Positions 9,595 to 17,918 of a stretch of DNA of 64,000 nt are shown here, piece by piece. The translations under genes were made by a program, and so were the position numbers. The notes under the pieces are model-generated. The model saw only the letters and a list, made by a program, of their open reading frames with translations. It made no database searches and was not told the origin of the DNA. Origin of the DNA: Streptomyces sp. BK340 (GTDB lineage Bacteria; Actinomycetota; Actinomycetes; Streptomycetales; Streptomycetaceae); NCBI RefSeq assembly GCF_007827595.1, contig NZ_VISR01000034.1, positions 1 to 64,000 of the forward strand, written 5' to 3'. The stretch's first letter is position 1, and each line of letters starts with the position of its first letter.

Positions 9595-9640
9595 GGGCGC
9601 ATGACTCGGAGAGCACCGGGGTGCGGGGAGTCGTGCGCCC
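9595..9640 (-). terminator. Intrinsic terminator
   Basis: Arms GGGCGCATGACTC (9595-9607) and GAGTCGTGCGCCC (9628-9640) pair with one wobble. On the minus strand the stem is followed by TTTTTGTTCG, a good U tract. It ends the transcript of the small membrane protein gene. Confidence 0.85.
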
Positions 9641-9653
9641 AGAGCCTTGCGGT

Positions 9654-9833
9654 TCAGGCGTCGCCGGCGGCGGAGGCCTGACGGGTGCCTTCCGCGCGCG
9701 CGAGGGCGGCGTCCACGGCCGCGTCCTCCTTGGCCTTGGCGGCCCCGCCCTGGGTCTTCACGATCACCCTGACCACACCGATGAAGAACACGGCCATGAC
9801 GACCGGGGGCACGAGCGCGGAGACGTAGTCCAT
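9654..9833 (-). CDS. Small single-pass membrane protein
   Basis: A 59-residue protein that starts with ATG 9831-9833 and stops just before a strong terminator. Residues 5-25 form one hydrophobic helix (VSALVPPVVMAVFFIGVVRV). A charged, Ala-rich helix with KAKEDAAVDAALARAEG follows. The topology suggests a short periplasmic start and a cytoplasmic tail. The codon usage is typical of the genome. No function is known to me. It lies between the BlaI gene and a larger protein of unknown function, with its own terminator, and may be the last gene of that upstream transcript. Confidence 0.75.
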   Translation of the reverse strand: MDYVSALVPPVVMAVFFIGVVRVIVKTQGGAAKAKEDAAVDAALARAEGTRQASAAGDA

Positions 9834-9890
9834 GGCTCCAGGGTAGCCACGCGGGCAGGGGCGAAAGGGGCGGGGTGGGCGAAGGGATGC

Positions 9891-10592
9891 TCAGCCGGCG
9901 GCGAGCTGCGGCGACCCGGCGGTCTCGGCCGCGCCGGCGGGCGGCGTCGGCGGCTTGCGGCGGGGGAAGACCTCGCCCGGCGTGGGGATGGGGCGCTTCG
10001 GGGCGGCCGGTTCGGAGGCCGGGCGCTCGGCGGGACGTGCGGGAGGGGTCTTGCCGGGCTTCGGAGCGGGCTTCTGGGCGGGCTTCTCCGGGTCGTCGGC
10101 CTCTGCGGCCAAGCTCTCGCCCGAGCCGCCGGGAAGGGCCGTCAGGCGCGTCCTGGAGGGCGGTACGGCGGGGGCCGGGACCTTGCGGGCCCCCTGGGCG
10201 AAGCGTGCCCGTACGTCCTGCTCGGCGAGCGCCTGGCAGCGGTCCAGCAGGGTGGCCGCCGCGGGGTTGCCGCGCAGCGCCCGGAGCGCGGCGAGATCGT
10301 CCGGCGTCGGCCGGTGTCCGGCGCCCAGCGCCTCCTCGAGCAGGGTGAGGTAGCCGGGGGCGGTGCCCGGCAGGGCGGCGCGGTACCGGCCCAGGTCGGC
10401 CACCAGGAAGGCGCGCAGCCTGGCCCCCTCGGACACCGCCTCGTCGAGGGACTCGGCGAGGCGGAAGCAGTCCTTGACGTCCTCGGCGGACGCTCGGCCG
10501 GAGTGAAGGGCGAGGGCGAGAGCACGGCGGAGCACACGCAGCTCCTCCGCGCCGAACGCCATGCCGCCGCGGGATCCGTATGGCGTGGGCAT
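9891..10592 (-). CDS. Conserved hypothetical protein with a Pro-rich tail
   Basis: A 233-residue protein. Residues 12-140 are predicted helical, with a regular LRRALALALHSGRASAEDVKDC pattern. Residues 145-233 are Pro/Lys/Ala-rich and almost certainly disordered (repeated KPAPKPGKTP and PKRPIPTPGE blocks). No signal peptide, membrane helix or catalytic motif is seen. In position it lies between coaX and a small membrane protein. It looks cytoplasmic and could be an adaptor, but I cannot give a function. The start ATG 10590-10592 has no obvious Shine-Dalgarno site; the ATG eleven codons later is an alternative. Confidence 0.75.
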   Translation of the reverse strand: MPTPYGSRGGMAFGAEELRVLRRALALALHSGRASAEDVKDCFRLAESLDEAVSEGARLRAFLVADLGRYRAALPGTAPGYLTLLEEALGAGHRPTPDDLAALRALRGNPAAATLLDRCQALAEQDVRARFAQGARKVPAPAVPPSRTRLTALPGGSGESLAAEADDPEKPAQKPAPKPGKTPPARPAERPASEPAAPKRPIPTPGEVFPRRKPPTPPAGAAETAGSPQLAAG

Positions 10593-10756
10593 GCGGCGAC
10601 GCTACCGCTAATCGGACAAAAGTGACGAATCGGAATGCTGTGTCGTCGCGTGTCGCCGGCAGGTTTCCCCCGGCCGGGGCCACCCGCGCGCGTACGGCAC
10701 GGAGACCGGGCGCGCGGTGCCCGCGAAGACCGGCGGCCGCCACGGGCGCCGGCGCC

Positions 10757-11554
10757 TCACATCCGCGACACGTTCCGTTCGTACACCAGGCGCAGGCCGA
10801 TCAGGGTCAGCCACGGCTGGTGCTCGTCGATCACCGAGGACTCGCCCAGCACCACCGGCGCGAGGCCGCCCGTGGCGATCACCGTGACGTCGTCGGGGTC
10901 GTCGGCCAGCTCCCGGGCCATCCGGCCCACCACGCCGTCGACCTGCCCGGCGAAGCCGTACACGACGCCCGACTGCATGGCCTCGACGGTGTTCTTGCCG
11001 ATCACGTTCCTGGGCCGGGCCACCTCGATCTTCCGCAGCTGCGCGGCCCTGATCCCGAGGGCCTCCACCGAGATCTCGATGCCGGGGGCGATGACCCCGC
11101 CGACGTACTCCCCGCGCGCGGAGATCGCGTCGAAGGTGGTCGCCGTGCCGAAGTCGACGACGATCGCCGGGCCGCCGTACAACTCGTTCGCCGCGACCGC
11201 GTTGATGATGCGGTCGGCGCCGACCTCCTTGGGGTTGTCGAACTGGATCGGCACGCCCGTCTTCACACCCGGCTCGACCAGCACCGCGGGCACGTCGCCG
11301 TAGTAGCGCCGGGTGACCTCGCGCAGCTCGTGCAGCACCGACGGCACGGTCGCGCAGATCGCGATGCCGTCGATGCCGTCGCCCAGCTCCTCACCGAGCA
11401 GCGGGTGCATGCCCATCAGGCCCTGCAGCAGCACCGCCAGCTCGTCCGCCGTGCGGCGCGCGTCCGTGGAGATGCGCCAGTGCTCGACGATGTCCTCGCC
11501 GTCGAACAGGCCGAGCACGGTGTGCGTGTTACCGACGTCGATCGTGAGCAGCAT
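10757..11554 (-). CDS. coaX: Type III pantothenate kinase
   Basis: A 265-residue ASKHA-fold kinase that phosphorylates pantothenate in the first step of CoA synthesis. Visible motifs are the phosphate loop DVGNTHTVLG at 5-14, the ADRIINAVAA substrate segment near 123-132, and DFGTATTFDAI near 143-153. Near the end is a glycine-rich ATGGL motif. Length matches the family. The ATG start (11552-11554) lies 5 bases after the nadC stop, so coaX is the last gene of the NAD/pantothenate cluster. Type III kinases are not feedback-inhibited by CoA, according to family knowledge. Confidence 0.96.
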   Translation of the reverse strand: MLLTIDVGNTHTVLGLFDGEDIVEHWRISTDARRTADELAVLLQGLMGMHPLLGEELGDGIDGIAICATVPSVLHELREVTRRYYGDVPAVLVEPGVKTGVPIQFDNPKEVGADRIINAVAANELYGGPAIVVDFGTATTFDAISARGEYVGGVIAPGIEISVEALGIRAAQLRKIEVARPRNVIGKNTVEAMQSGVVYGFAGQVDGVVGRMARELADDPDDVTVIATGGLAPVVLGESSVIDEHQPWLTLIGLRLVYERNVSRM

Positions 11555-11559
11555 GGCCG

Positions 11560-12537
11560 TTACTCCGCCTCGCGCAGGTCCAGGCCGATGTCGAGGATCG
11601 GCGAGGAGTGGGTGAGGGCGCCGACGGCCAGGAAGTCCACGCCGGTGTCGGCGTACATGCGCGCGGTGTCGAGGGTGAGCCGCCCGGAGGCCTCCAGCAG
11701 GGCCCGCCCGCCCACGATCCCGACGGCCTCCGCGCACTCGTCGGGCGTGAAGTTGTCCAGCAGGATCAGGTCGGCGCCAGCCTCCACGACCTCGCGCAGC
11801 TGGTGCAGGGTGTCGACCTCGACCTCGATCGGCACCTCCGGGAAGGCCTCCCGCACGGCCTTGAAGGCCTGTGCGACGCCCCCGGCGGCCACCACGTGGT
11901 TGTCCTTCACCAGGGCGGCGTCGGAGAGCGACATGCGGTGGTTGACGCCCCCGCCGCAGCGCACCGCGAACTTCTCCAGCGAGCGCAGCCCCGGCGTGGT
12001 CTTGCGGGTGTCACGCACGCGCGCCCCGGTGCCTTCCAGCAGGTCCGCCCACGCGCGCGTGGCGGTCGCGATGCCGGAGAGGCTGCACATGAGGTTGAGG
12101 GCGCTGCGCTCGGCGGTGAGCAGGTCACGCGTGCGCGTGGTGACCGACAGCAGCTTCTGCCCGGCCTCGACGCGGTCGCCGTCCTCGACGTGCCGCTCGA
12201 CCTCGAACTCGTCCGTGCAGACCACCGAGAGCACGGCCTCGGCGACCCGCAGGCCCGCCGCCACGCCGGCCTCACGCGCGGTGAAGTCGCCGGTGGCCAC
12301 GGCGTCCTCGGGGATCGTCGCGACGGTCGTCACGTCCACGCCGCCGGCCAGGTCCTCCTGGATGGCGACGTTCGCGATGTCCTCGACCTCGACGGGGTCG
12401 AGCCCGGCAGCGGCCAGCAGCTCGGCGAGCGCGGGGTCGAGCCCGCACTCCAGGTACTCCTCGTCGCCCTCCGCGCCGCAGGCGCAGCCGTCACCGCAGC
12501 CGCCGGTCGGGGCGAGGGGAAGGTCGTCGGTGCTCAC
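11560..12537 (-). CDS. nadC: Nicotinate-nucleotide pyrophosphorylase (quinolinate phosphoribosyltransferase)
   Basis: A 325-residue enzyme that converts quinolinate and PRPP to nicotinate mononucleotide in de novo NAD synthesis. Recognisable blocks are NVAIQEDLAGGVDVTT, the RDTRKTTPGLR substrate loop, GGGVNHRMSLSDAALVKDNH, and the barrel end LEASGRLTLDTARMYADTGV. An N-terminal extension of about 30 residues holds a CGDGCACGAEGD stretch with three cysteines, which is unusual for NadC and could bind metal. The GTG start (12535-12537) overlaps the nadB stop by four bases (GTGA), pointing to translational coupling. Confidence 0.96.
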   Translation of the reverse strand: MSTDDLPLAPTGGCGDGCACGAEGDEEYLECGLDPALAELLAAAGLDPVEVEDIANVAIQEDLAGGVDVTTVATIPEDAVATGDFTAREAGVAAGLRVAEAVLSVVCTDEFEVERHVEDGDRVEAGQKLLSVTTRTRDLLTAERSALNLMCSLSGIATATRAWADLLEGTGARVRDTRKTTPGLRSLEKFAVRCGGGVNHRMSLSDAALVKDNHVVAAGGVAQAFKAVREAFPEVPIEVEVDTLHQLREVVEAGADLILLDNFTPDECAEAVGIVGGRALLEASGRLTLDTARMYADTGVDFLAVGALTHSSPILDIGLDLREAE

Positions 12538-14261
12538 TTGTTCTGCTCCTGAGGGCGCTGGTGTTGCCGGGTCGGGGGGAAGTCTGCGGTGTCCGTGGTG
12601 CGTACGGCCAGCGACCGGTCGGGATTGAGCCGTACGACGATGTGGCGTCGCCAGCCCGTGTCGTCGCGCTCGGCGCGGTCCTCGCGCCAGTGGCAGCCGC
12701 GGGTCTCCTCGCGCAGCCGCGCGGCGGCGACCAGGACGCGGGCCACGCACAGGAGGTTGGTCGCCTCCCAGGTGTCGACGCCCGGCTCGGCGGTCTTGCC
12801 GTTCTCCGCCAGGGCGTCGCGGGCCTCGGTGTGCAGCCGCTGGAGCTGGTCCGCGGCCTTGTCCAGCGATTCCGCGGAGCGGAGCACGGCCGCGCCTTCG
12901 GTCATGATCCGCTGGATGGCGAAACGGGCCTCGGAGGCGAGCAGCGGGTACGCCGGCTTCTCCGGGTGCGGGACCGGTTCGGGCACGCGTGCGTGGAGGC
13001 CGTCCGCGGCGTGGGCCGCCGTGATGTCTGCGGCGATGCGCTCGGCGTAGACGAGGCCTTCGAGGAGGGAGTTGGAGGCGAGCCGGTTGGCGCCGTGCAC
13101 GCCGGTGCAGGCGACCTCGCCGCACGCGTACAGGCCCGGGACGGTCGTACGCCCCCGCGCGTCGGTGCGGACCCCGCCGGAGGCGTAGTGGGCGGCCGGG
13201 GCGATCGGGATGGGCTCGGTGACCGGGTCGATGCCGTTGGCACGGCACGCGGCCAGGATCGTCGGGAAGCGGTGCTCCCACATGTCGGCGCCGAAGTGCC
13301 GGGCGTCGAGGAACATGTGCTCGGCATCCTGCTCCTGCATCCGCCGCATGATGCCCTTGGCGACGATGTCCCGGGGCGCCAGCTCGGCCAGCTCGTGCTG
13401 TCCGACCATGAAGCGCACCCCGTCCCCGTCGACCAGGTGGGCGCCCTCGCCGCGCACCGCCTCGGAGACGAGCGGCTGCTGGCCCTCGGCGTCGGGGCCG
13501 AGGAAGAGCACGGTCGGGTGGAACTGGACGAACTCCAGGTCGCTGACCTCCGCGCCCGCGCGCAGCGCCAGCGCGACGCCGTCGCCGGTCGACACGGACG
13601 GGTTGGTGGTCGCGGAGAACACCTGCCCCATGCCGCCGGTCGCGAGGACGACCGCGGGCGCGTGCACGGCGCCCACGCCGTCGTGCTGGCCCTCGCCCAT
13701 CACGTGCAGGGTGACGCCCGCCGTGCGGCCGTCGGTGTCCGTCAGCAGGTCCAGGACCAGCGCGTTCTCGATCATGCGCACCCCGCGCGCGCGTGCGGCC
13801 TCCACGAGCGCCCGGGAGACCTCCGCACCGGTCGCGTCCCCACCGGCGTGCACGATACGGCGGCGGTGGTGTCCGCCCTCGCGGGTGAGCTCGATGTCAC
13901 CCTCGTCGTCGGTGTCGAAGTGGGCACCGGTGGAGATCAGCCGGCGTACCGCGTCGGGCCCTTCGGTGACGAGGATCCGTACGGCGTCCTCGTCGCACAG
14001 GCCGGCGCCGGCCACCAGGGTGTCCTCGAGGTGCTGCTCCGGGGTGTCGCCCTCGCCCAGGGCGGCGGCGATGCCGCCCTGCGCCCAGCGCGTGGAGCCG
14101 TCGTCCAGGCTGGCCTTGGTGACGACGACCGTCGTCAGGCCGGCGGCCTCGCAGCGCAGGGCGGCGGTCAGGCCGGCCACTCCCGAGCCGACGACGACCA
14201 CGTCCGCGGGGATGGACCACCCGGGTGCGGGTGCGTGCAGTCGTATGCCTGTGCTGGTCAC
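12534..14261 (-). CDS. nadB: L-aspartate oxidase
   Basis: A 575-residue flavoenzyme that makes iminoaspartate, the first step to quinolinate. The FAD-binding Rossmann motif VVVGSGVAGLTAAL is at about 22-35. The succinate-dehydrogenase-like core is clear (GGIAAALGEGDTPEQHLEDT, AGLCDEDAVRILVTEGP). So is the active-site region HPT near VQFHPTVLF, and GVRTDARGRTTVPGLYACGE. The GTG start (14259-14261) overlaps the panC stop. Its partner nadA is not in this window. The C-terminal helical domain is intact, so a full enzyme is expected. Confidence 0.97.
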   Translation of the reverse strand: MTSTGIRLHAPAPGWSIPADVVVVGSGVAGLTAALRCEAAGLTTVVVTKASLDDGSTRWAQGGIAAALGEGDTPEQHLEDTLVAGAGLCDEDAVRILVTEGPDAVRRLISTGAHFDTDDEGDIELTREGGHHRRRIVHAGGDATGAEVSRALVEAARARGVRMIENALVLDLLTDTDGRTAGVTLHVMGEGQHDGVGAVHAPAVVLATGGMGQVFSATTNPSVSTGDGVALALRAGAEVSDLEFVQFHPTVLFLGPDAEGQQPLVSEAVRGEGAHLVDGDGVRFMVGQHELAELAPRDIVAKGIMRRMQEQDAEHMFLDARHFGADMWEHRFPTILAACRANGIDPVTEPIPIAPAAHYASGGVRTDARGRTTVPGLYACGEVACTGVHGANRLASNSLLEGLVYAERIAADITAAHAADGLHARVPEPVPHPEKPAYPLLASEARFAIQRIMTEGAAVLRSAESLDKAADQLQRLHTEARDALAENGKTAEPGVDTWEATNLLCVARVLVAAARLREETRGCHWREDRAERDDTGWRRHIVVRLNPDRSLAVRTTDTADFPPTRQHQRPQEQNK

Positions 14262-15256
14262 GAGGCGGCTCCGAGGGATCCGAAGGTGAGAGGGAGGTTG
14301 TCGATCAGCCGGGTGGTGCCCACCCGGGCGGCCACCGCGAGGACGGCCTCGCCGGTGAAGCCGTCACCGATCTCGGTGAAGTCGGACGGGTCCACGAGGG
14401 CGAGGTAGTCCAGCTGGAGCGGCGGGTCGAGGCGGACGCCCTCGTCCAGGACCTGGCGGGCGGCCGCGCGGACGGCCGCCGGGCCGGACGCGGCGGTGGC
14501 CACGGCGTGCGCGTCGGCCGCCGCGCGGGACTCCCCTATGGCGCTCAGCGCCTCGGCACGCGCGTGCGTGGAGGGCACTTCGCGGGCCCGCGCGCGCAGC
14601 GCCTCCTGCGCGGCGTGCCGGTCGCGGCCGGCGAACAGCGCGCGGGACAGGGTGAGGGCCGTAAGGCGCTCGTCGGGCGAGAGGTAGCGGTTGCGGCTGG
14701 ACAGGGCGAGCCCGTCCTCCTCGCGCACGGTCGGTACGCCGACGATCTCGATGCCGAAGTTCAGGTCCCGCACCATGCGCCGGATCAGGGCCAGTTGCTG
14801 GGCGTCCTTCTGCCCGAACAGGGCCACGTCGGGACGGCTGAGGTGCAGCAGCTTGGCGACGACGGTGAGCACGCCGTCGAAGTGCCCGGGCCGCGAGGCG
14901 CCCTCCAGACGCTCACCCATCGGACCCGCGGAGACCCGGACCTGGGGTTCGCCGCCCGGGTACACCTCGTCGGCGGAGGGTGCGAACACGGCATCGGCGC
15001 CCGCCTGCTCGGCGAGCTTCAGGTCGGCCTCGAGGGTGCGCGGGTAGCGGTCCAGGTCCTCGCCGGCGCCGAACTGCAGCGGGTTGACGAAGACGGTGAC
15101 GACGACCTCACCGCCCGGGCCTGCCATCTCGCGCGCGGCGCGGATCAGCGTGGCGTGGCCCTCGTGCAGGGCGCCCATGGTCATCACGACGGCACGGCGG
15201 CCGCGGCGCACACGCGCGTGCAGCTCTTCGGCGGTGCTCAACAGGGCGGCGGTCAT
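14258..15256 (-). CDS. panC: Pantothenate synthetase (pantoate--beta-alanine ligase)
   Basis: A 332-residue ATP-dependent ligase of the class I tRNA-synthetase fold. Motifs: MGALHEGHATLIR (HIGH-type, near 27-39), VFVNPLQFGAGEDLDRYPR, FGQKDAQQLALIRRMVRDL and the LSSRNRYLSPDE signature that replaces KMSKS. It condenses pantoate with beta-alanine. The ATG start overlaps the stop of the upstream DUF2520 gene by one base (TGATG), and its stop overlaps nadB. This places two cofactor pathways in one coupled operon. Confidence 0.97.
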   Translation of the reverse strand: MTAALLSTAEELHARVRRGRRAVVMTMGALHEGHATLIRAAREMAGPGGEVVVTVFVNPLQFGAGEDLDRYPRTLEADLKLAEQAGADAVFAPSADEVYPGGEPQVRVSAGPMGERLEGASRPGHFDGVLTVVAKLLHLSRPDVALFGQKDAQQLALIRRMVRDLNFGIEIVGVPTVREEDGLALSSRNRYLSPDERLTALTLSRALFAGRDRHAAQEALRARAREVPSTHARAEALSAIGESRAAADAHAVATAASGPAAVRAAARQVLDEGVRLDPPLQLDYLALVDPSDFTEIGDGFTGEAVLAVAARVGTTRLIDNLPLTFGSLGAAS

Positions 15257-16200
15257 CAGGCGTTCCCCTCGGTGCTGTTCGTGCCGTCGGCGCCGTTCCC
15301 GCCGTCGGCCAGCACGCCGAGCAGGTCCTCGGCGAGTTCCGGCTTCAGCAGGCCGTGGGCGAGGGCACGGTCGGCGGTCGCGCGGGCCATCGCCAGATAG
15401 CCCGCGACGGTCTGCGGGGCGTGTCTGCGCAACTCGGTGACGTGCGCGGCGACCGTGCCGGCGTCCCCGCGCGCGACCGGTCCGGTGAGCGCCGCGTCGC
15501 CGGAGCGCAGCGCGTTGTCCAGGGCGGCGCCGAGGAGCGGGCCGAGCATCCGGTCGGGAGCCTCGACACCGGCCGTGCGCAGCAGCTCCATGGACTGGGC
15601 GACCAGGGTCACCAGGTGGTTGGCGCCGAGGGCGAGGGCCGCGTGGTAGAGCGGGCGGTTCTCCTCGCTGATCCACTCGGGCTCACCGCCCATCTCGATG
15701 ACCAGGGCCTCGGCGGCCAGGCGCAGTTCCTCGGGCGCGGTGACGCCGAAGGAGCAGCCCGCCAGGCGCTGGACGTCCACCGGGGTGCCGGTGAAGGTCA
15801 TCGCCGGGTGCAGCGCCAGGGGCAGCGCGCCCGCGCGCAGGGCGGGGTCGAGGACCTTCGCGCCGTACCGCCCGGAGGTGTGCACGAGCAGCTGTCCCGG
15901 CCGTACGGCGCCGGTCTCGGCGAGGCCGGCGACCAGGCCGGGCAGGGCGTCGTCGGGGACGGTGAGCAGGACGAGGTCGGCGCGCCGGAGAACCTCGGCG
16001 GGCGGCACCAGCGGCACGTCGGGGAGCATCGTCTCGGCGCGCCTGCGGGAGACGTCGGAGACTCCGGACACGGCCACCGGGCGATGCCCGGCGAGCTGGA
16101 GGGACGCGGCCAGGGCGGGGCCCACCCGGCCGGCGCCGACGACGCCGACGGTGAGCCGCGCGGGGCGGTCCTTGAGGTCTGGCTGGTGGACTGTACTCAC
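15256..16200 (-). CDS. DUF2520 Rossmann-fold oxidoreductase-like protein
   Basis: A 314-residue protein with an N-terminal dinucleotide-binding fold: VGVVGAGRVGPALAASL at about 18-34, followed by LVLLTVPDDAL. A helical C-terminal domain (about 155-290) with ENRPLYHAALALGANHLV is typical of DUF2520. The fold is that of 6-phosphogluconate/ketopantoate-type reductases. Being first in a coupled operon with panC suggests it may reduce ketopantoate to pantoate. The PanG-type reductases are, from memory, related proteins. That role is an inference. The GTG start at 16198-16200 has GGAAGG about 11 bases upstream. Confidence 0.85.
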   Translation of the reverse strand: MSTVHQPDLKDRPARLTVGVVGAGRVGPALAASLQLAGHRPVAVSGVSDVSRRRAETMLPDVPLVPPAEVLRRADLVLLTVPDDALPGLVAGLAETGAVRPGQLLVHTSGRYGAKVLDPALRAGALPLALHPAMTFTGTPVDVQRLAGCSFGVTAPEELRLAAEALVIEMGGEPEWISEENRPLYHAALALGANHLVTLVAQSMELLRTAGVEAPDRMLGPLLGAALDNALRSGDAALTGPVARGDAGTVAAHVTELRRHAPQTVAGYLAMARATADRALAHGLLKPELAEDLLGVLADGGNGADGTNSTEGNA

Positions 16201-16286
16201 GCGACGGAGGCCTTCCCGTTCCAGTCCGCTCTGGGTACCGGACGATTTCTCGTCATGTTAACGCTATCGGGTCGGCTCACGGCCGG

Positions 16287-16303
16287 TTGTCCACAGGCTG
16301 TGG
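16287..16303. promoter_or_regulatory. Consensus DnaA-box-like site in a dyad
   Basis: TTGTCCACA (16287-16295) is identical to the Streptomyces DnaA-box consensus. It forms a CCACA-GGC-TGTGG dyad with the bases that follow. It lies between the divergent DUF2520 and aldolase genes. A single box does not make an origin; a regulatory DnaA site or chance are both possible. Confidence 0.4.
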
Positions 16304-16360
16304 GTTACCCCACGCCCGCGCCGCCGGAAAACCCCGCTGCCCCGCAAGGGCGCGCAGGGC

Positions 16361-17545
16361 ATGATCCCGGGCATGACTGATACGGCTGAGCAGGGCGAGG
16401 AGCGGACCGCGCGGGAGCGGTCGGGGGAACGGCGCGCGGCGGCCCAGCGCGGGGCCCGGCGCGTCCTGTCACGCGCGGGCTGGCGGGGCACGATCCGGGA
16501 GCGGCTCGCGCTGCTCCAGGAGGCGGCGCCCGAGGTGTACGACCTGGACGAGCCGGCGGACGTCTACGGCAACCGGATCGTGGCGGCCCTGGAGGAGCGG
16601 GTCGCGGCCCTGCTCGGCACGGAGGCCGCCGTGTTCTTCCCGACGGGCACGATGGCCCAGCAGGTCGCCCTGCGCTGCTGGGCGGCCCGCACCGGCAACC
16701 CCGCCGTGGCCCTGCACGCCCTGGCCCACCCCGAGGTGCACGAACGGCATGCGCTCAGCCAGGTCAGCGGTCTGCGCCCGGTGCGCGTGACCGACGAGCC
16801 CCGGCTGCCCACGGCCGACGAGATACGCGACTTCCCGGAGCACTTCGGGGCGCTGATGCTGGAACTGCCCCTGAGGGACGCCGGTTTCGTGCTGCCCACC
16901 TGGGAGGAGCTGACCGAGGTCGTCGAGGCCGCGCGGGAGCGCGACGCGGTGGTGCACTTCGACGGCGCGCGCCTGTGGGAGTGCACCGTCCACTTCGAGC
17001 GTCCCCTGGACGAGATCGCGGGCCTCGCGGACAGCGTCTACGTGTCGTTCTACAAGTCCCTCGACGGCTTCGGCGGTGCCGTGCTGGCCGGTCCGCGGAC
17101 CCTGGCCGAGGAGGCGAGGACCTGGCGGCACCGGTACGGCGGCATGGTCTTCCAGCAGTTCCCGACCGTGCTGTCGGCGCTCGTCGGCCTGGAGCGGGAG
17201 CTGCCCCGGCTGCCCGACTACGTGCGGCACGCGCGCGTGGTGGCCGCGGCCCTGCGCGAGGGATTCGCGGAGGCGGGCCTGCCGTGGGCGCGCGTGCACC
17301 CCGGGGTGCCGCACACCCAGGAGTTCCAGGTCTGGCTGCCGTACGAGCCCGAGGTGCTGGCGGAGGCGGCGGTCCGGCAGGCCGAGGAGACCTCGGTGAT
17401 GCTCTTCGCGAACGGCTGGTACGGCGCCGCGCCCGGCCTGGCGTACACGGAGGTCACCGTGCGCTCGGCGGGCCTGGAGTGGACGGCCGCCGACGTCCGT
17501 GCGGCCGTCCGGGAGTTCGTGAGCCGGCTGCCCGGGAAGGCGTAG
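16361..17545 (+). CDS. PLP-dependent threonine aldolase/beta-eliminating lyase family protein
   Basis: A 394-residue fold-type I PLP enzyme. The cofactor lysine is in SFYKSLDGFGGAVLAG, preceded by the aspartate-bearing HFDGARLWE block. YGNRIVAALEERVAALLGTEAAVFFPTGTMAQQ is the characteristic N-terminal cofactor-phosphate region. These features match low-specificity L-threonine aldolases, which cleave threonine to glycine and acetaldehyde. An N-terminal Arg/Glu-rich extension of about 40 residues is unusual. The start could be 16361 or ATG 16373; neither has a strong ribosome site. It is monocistronic, facing away from the NAD/pantothenate cluster. Confidence 0.88.
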   Translation: MIPGMTDTAEQGEERTARERSGERRAAAQRGARRVLSRAGWRGTIRERLALLQEAAPEVYDLDEPADVYGNRIVAALEERVAALLGTEAAVFFPTGTMAQQVALRCWAARTGNPAVALHALAHPEVHERHALSQVSGLRPVRVTDEPRLPTADEIRDFPEHFGALMLELPLRDAGFVLPTWEELTEVVEAARERDAVVHFDGARLWECTVHFERPLDEIAGLADSVYVSFYKSLDGFGGAVLAGPRTLAEEARTWRHRYGGMVFQQFPTVLSALVGLERELPRLPDYVRHARVVAAALREGFAEAGLPWARVHPGVPHTQEFQVWLPYEPEVLAEAAVRQAEETSVMLFANGWYGAAPGLAYTEVTVRSAGLEWTAADVRAAVREFVSRLPGKA

Positions 17546-17564
17546 CGGGCTCGGAGGCCGTGGC

Positions 17565-17627
17565 GGCCCTGCAGGGCACGGGCCCCGGAGGACGGGGGCC
17601 CTGCAGGGCACCGGCCCTACAGGGCGC
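17565..17627. repeat. Three copies of GGCCCTGCAGGGCAC in an intergenic region
   Basis: The 15-mer GGCCCTGCAGGGCAC occurs at 17565-17579 and 17597-17611, and a variant GGCCCTACAGGGCGC lies at 17613-17627. Each is a small palindrome around CTGCAG or CTACAG. Together they can fold into alternative hairpins between the convergent aldolase and small-protein genes. The third copy covers the stop codon of the small protein. Confidence 0.7.
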
Positions 17628-17823
17628 GCGGGCGCAGCCAGCGGGTCAGGGCCTGGCGGAGCCGTCCGTGCGCCGGGCGCTCGGCGAGGACCGCGCGGAA
17701 GCGCCGGTAGTCGCGCAGCTCGCGCATCAGGTCGCGGTCGTGGCGGCCCGGCGCGGGCGGTGCGGACTCTCCGTGCAGGCGGGCTCGGTAGGTGTCGAGG
17801 AGGTACTGCTGCGTGATGCTCAT
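17617..17823 (-). CDS. Small basic protein of unknown function
   Basis: A 68-residue protein starting MSITQQYLLDTYRARLHGE. It is rich in Arg and Leu and ends in a basic helix (RLRQALTRWLRPRAL) that could be membrane-surface-active or bind nucleic acid. The ATG start at 17821-17823 has GAGAAGG about 9 bases upstream; an upstream in-frame ATG at 17943 lies in the palindrome and is unlikely. It is divergent from the ArsR-DUF5937 gene, and a 33-bp palindrome lies between them, so it is probably that regulator's target. Function unknown. Confidence 0.65.
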   Translation of the reverse strand: MSITQQYLLDTYRARLHGESAPPAPGRHDRDLMRELRDYRRFRAVLAERPAHGRLRQALTRWLRPRAL

Positions 17824-17918
17824 GGCGGATCGCCTTCTCGGGACGTGGCTGATCGATGACTGATCGGGCTCCGCGGTTGCCCCGGTGTCCTCAGATTGCT
17901 CCTGCTCAGAGCGGATGT

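Noticed and set aside
16287..16303. Replication origin
   Set aside because: Only one perfect DnaA box is present, and dnaA, dnaN and gyrB are absent from the window.
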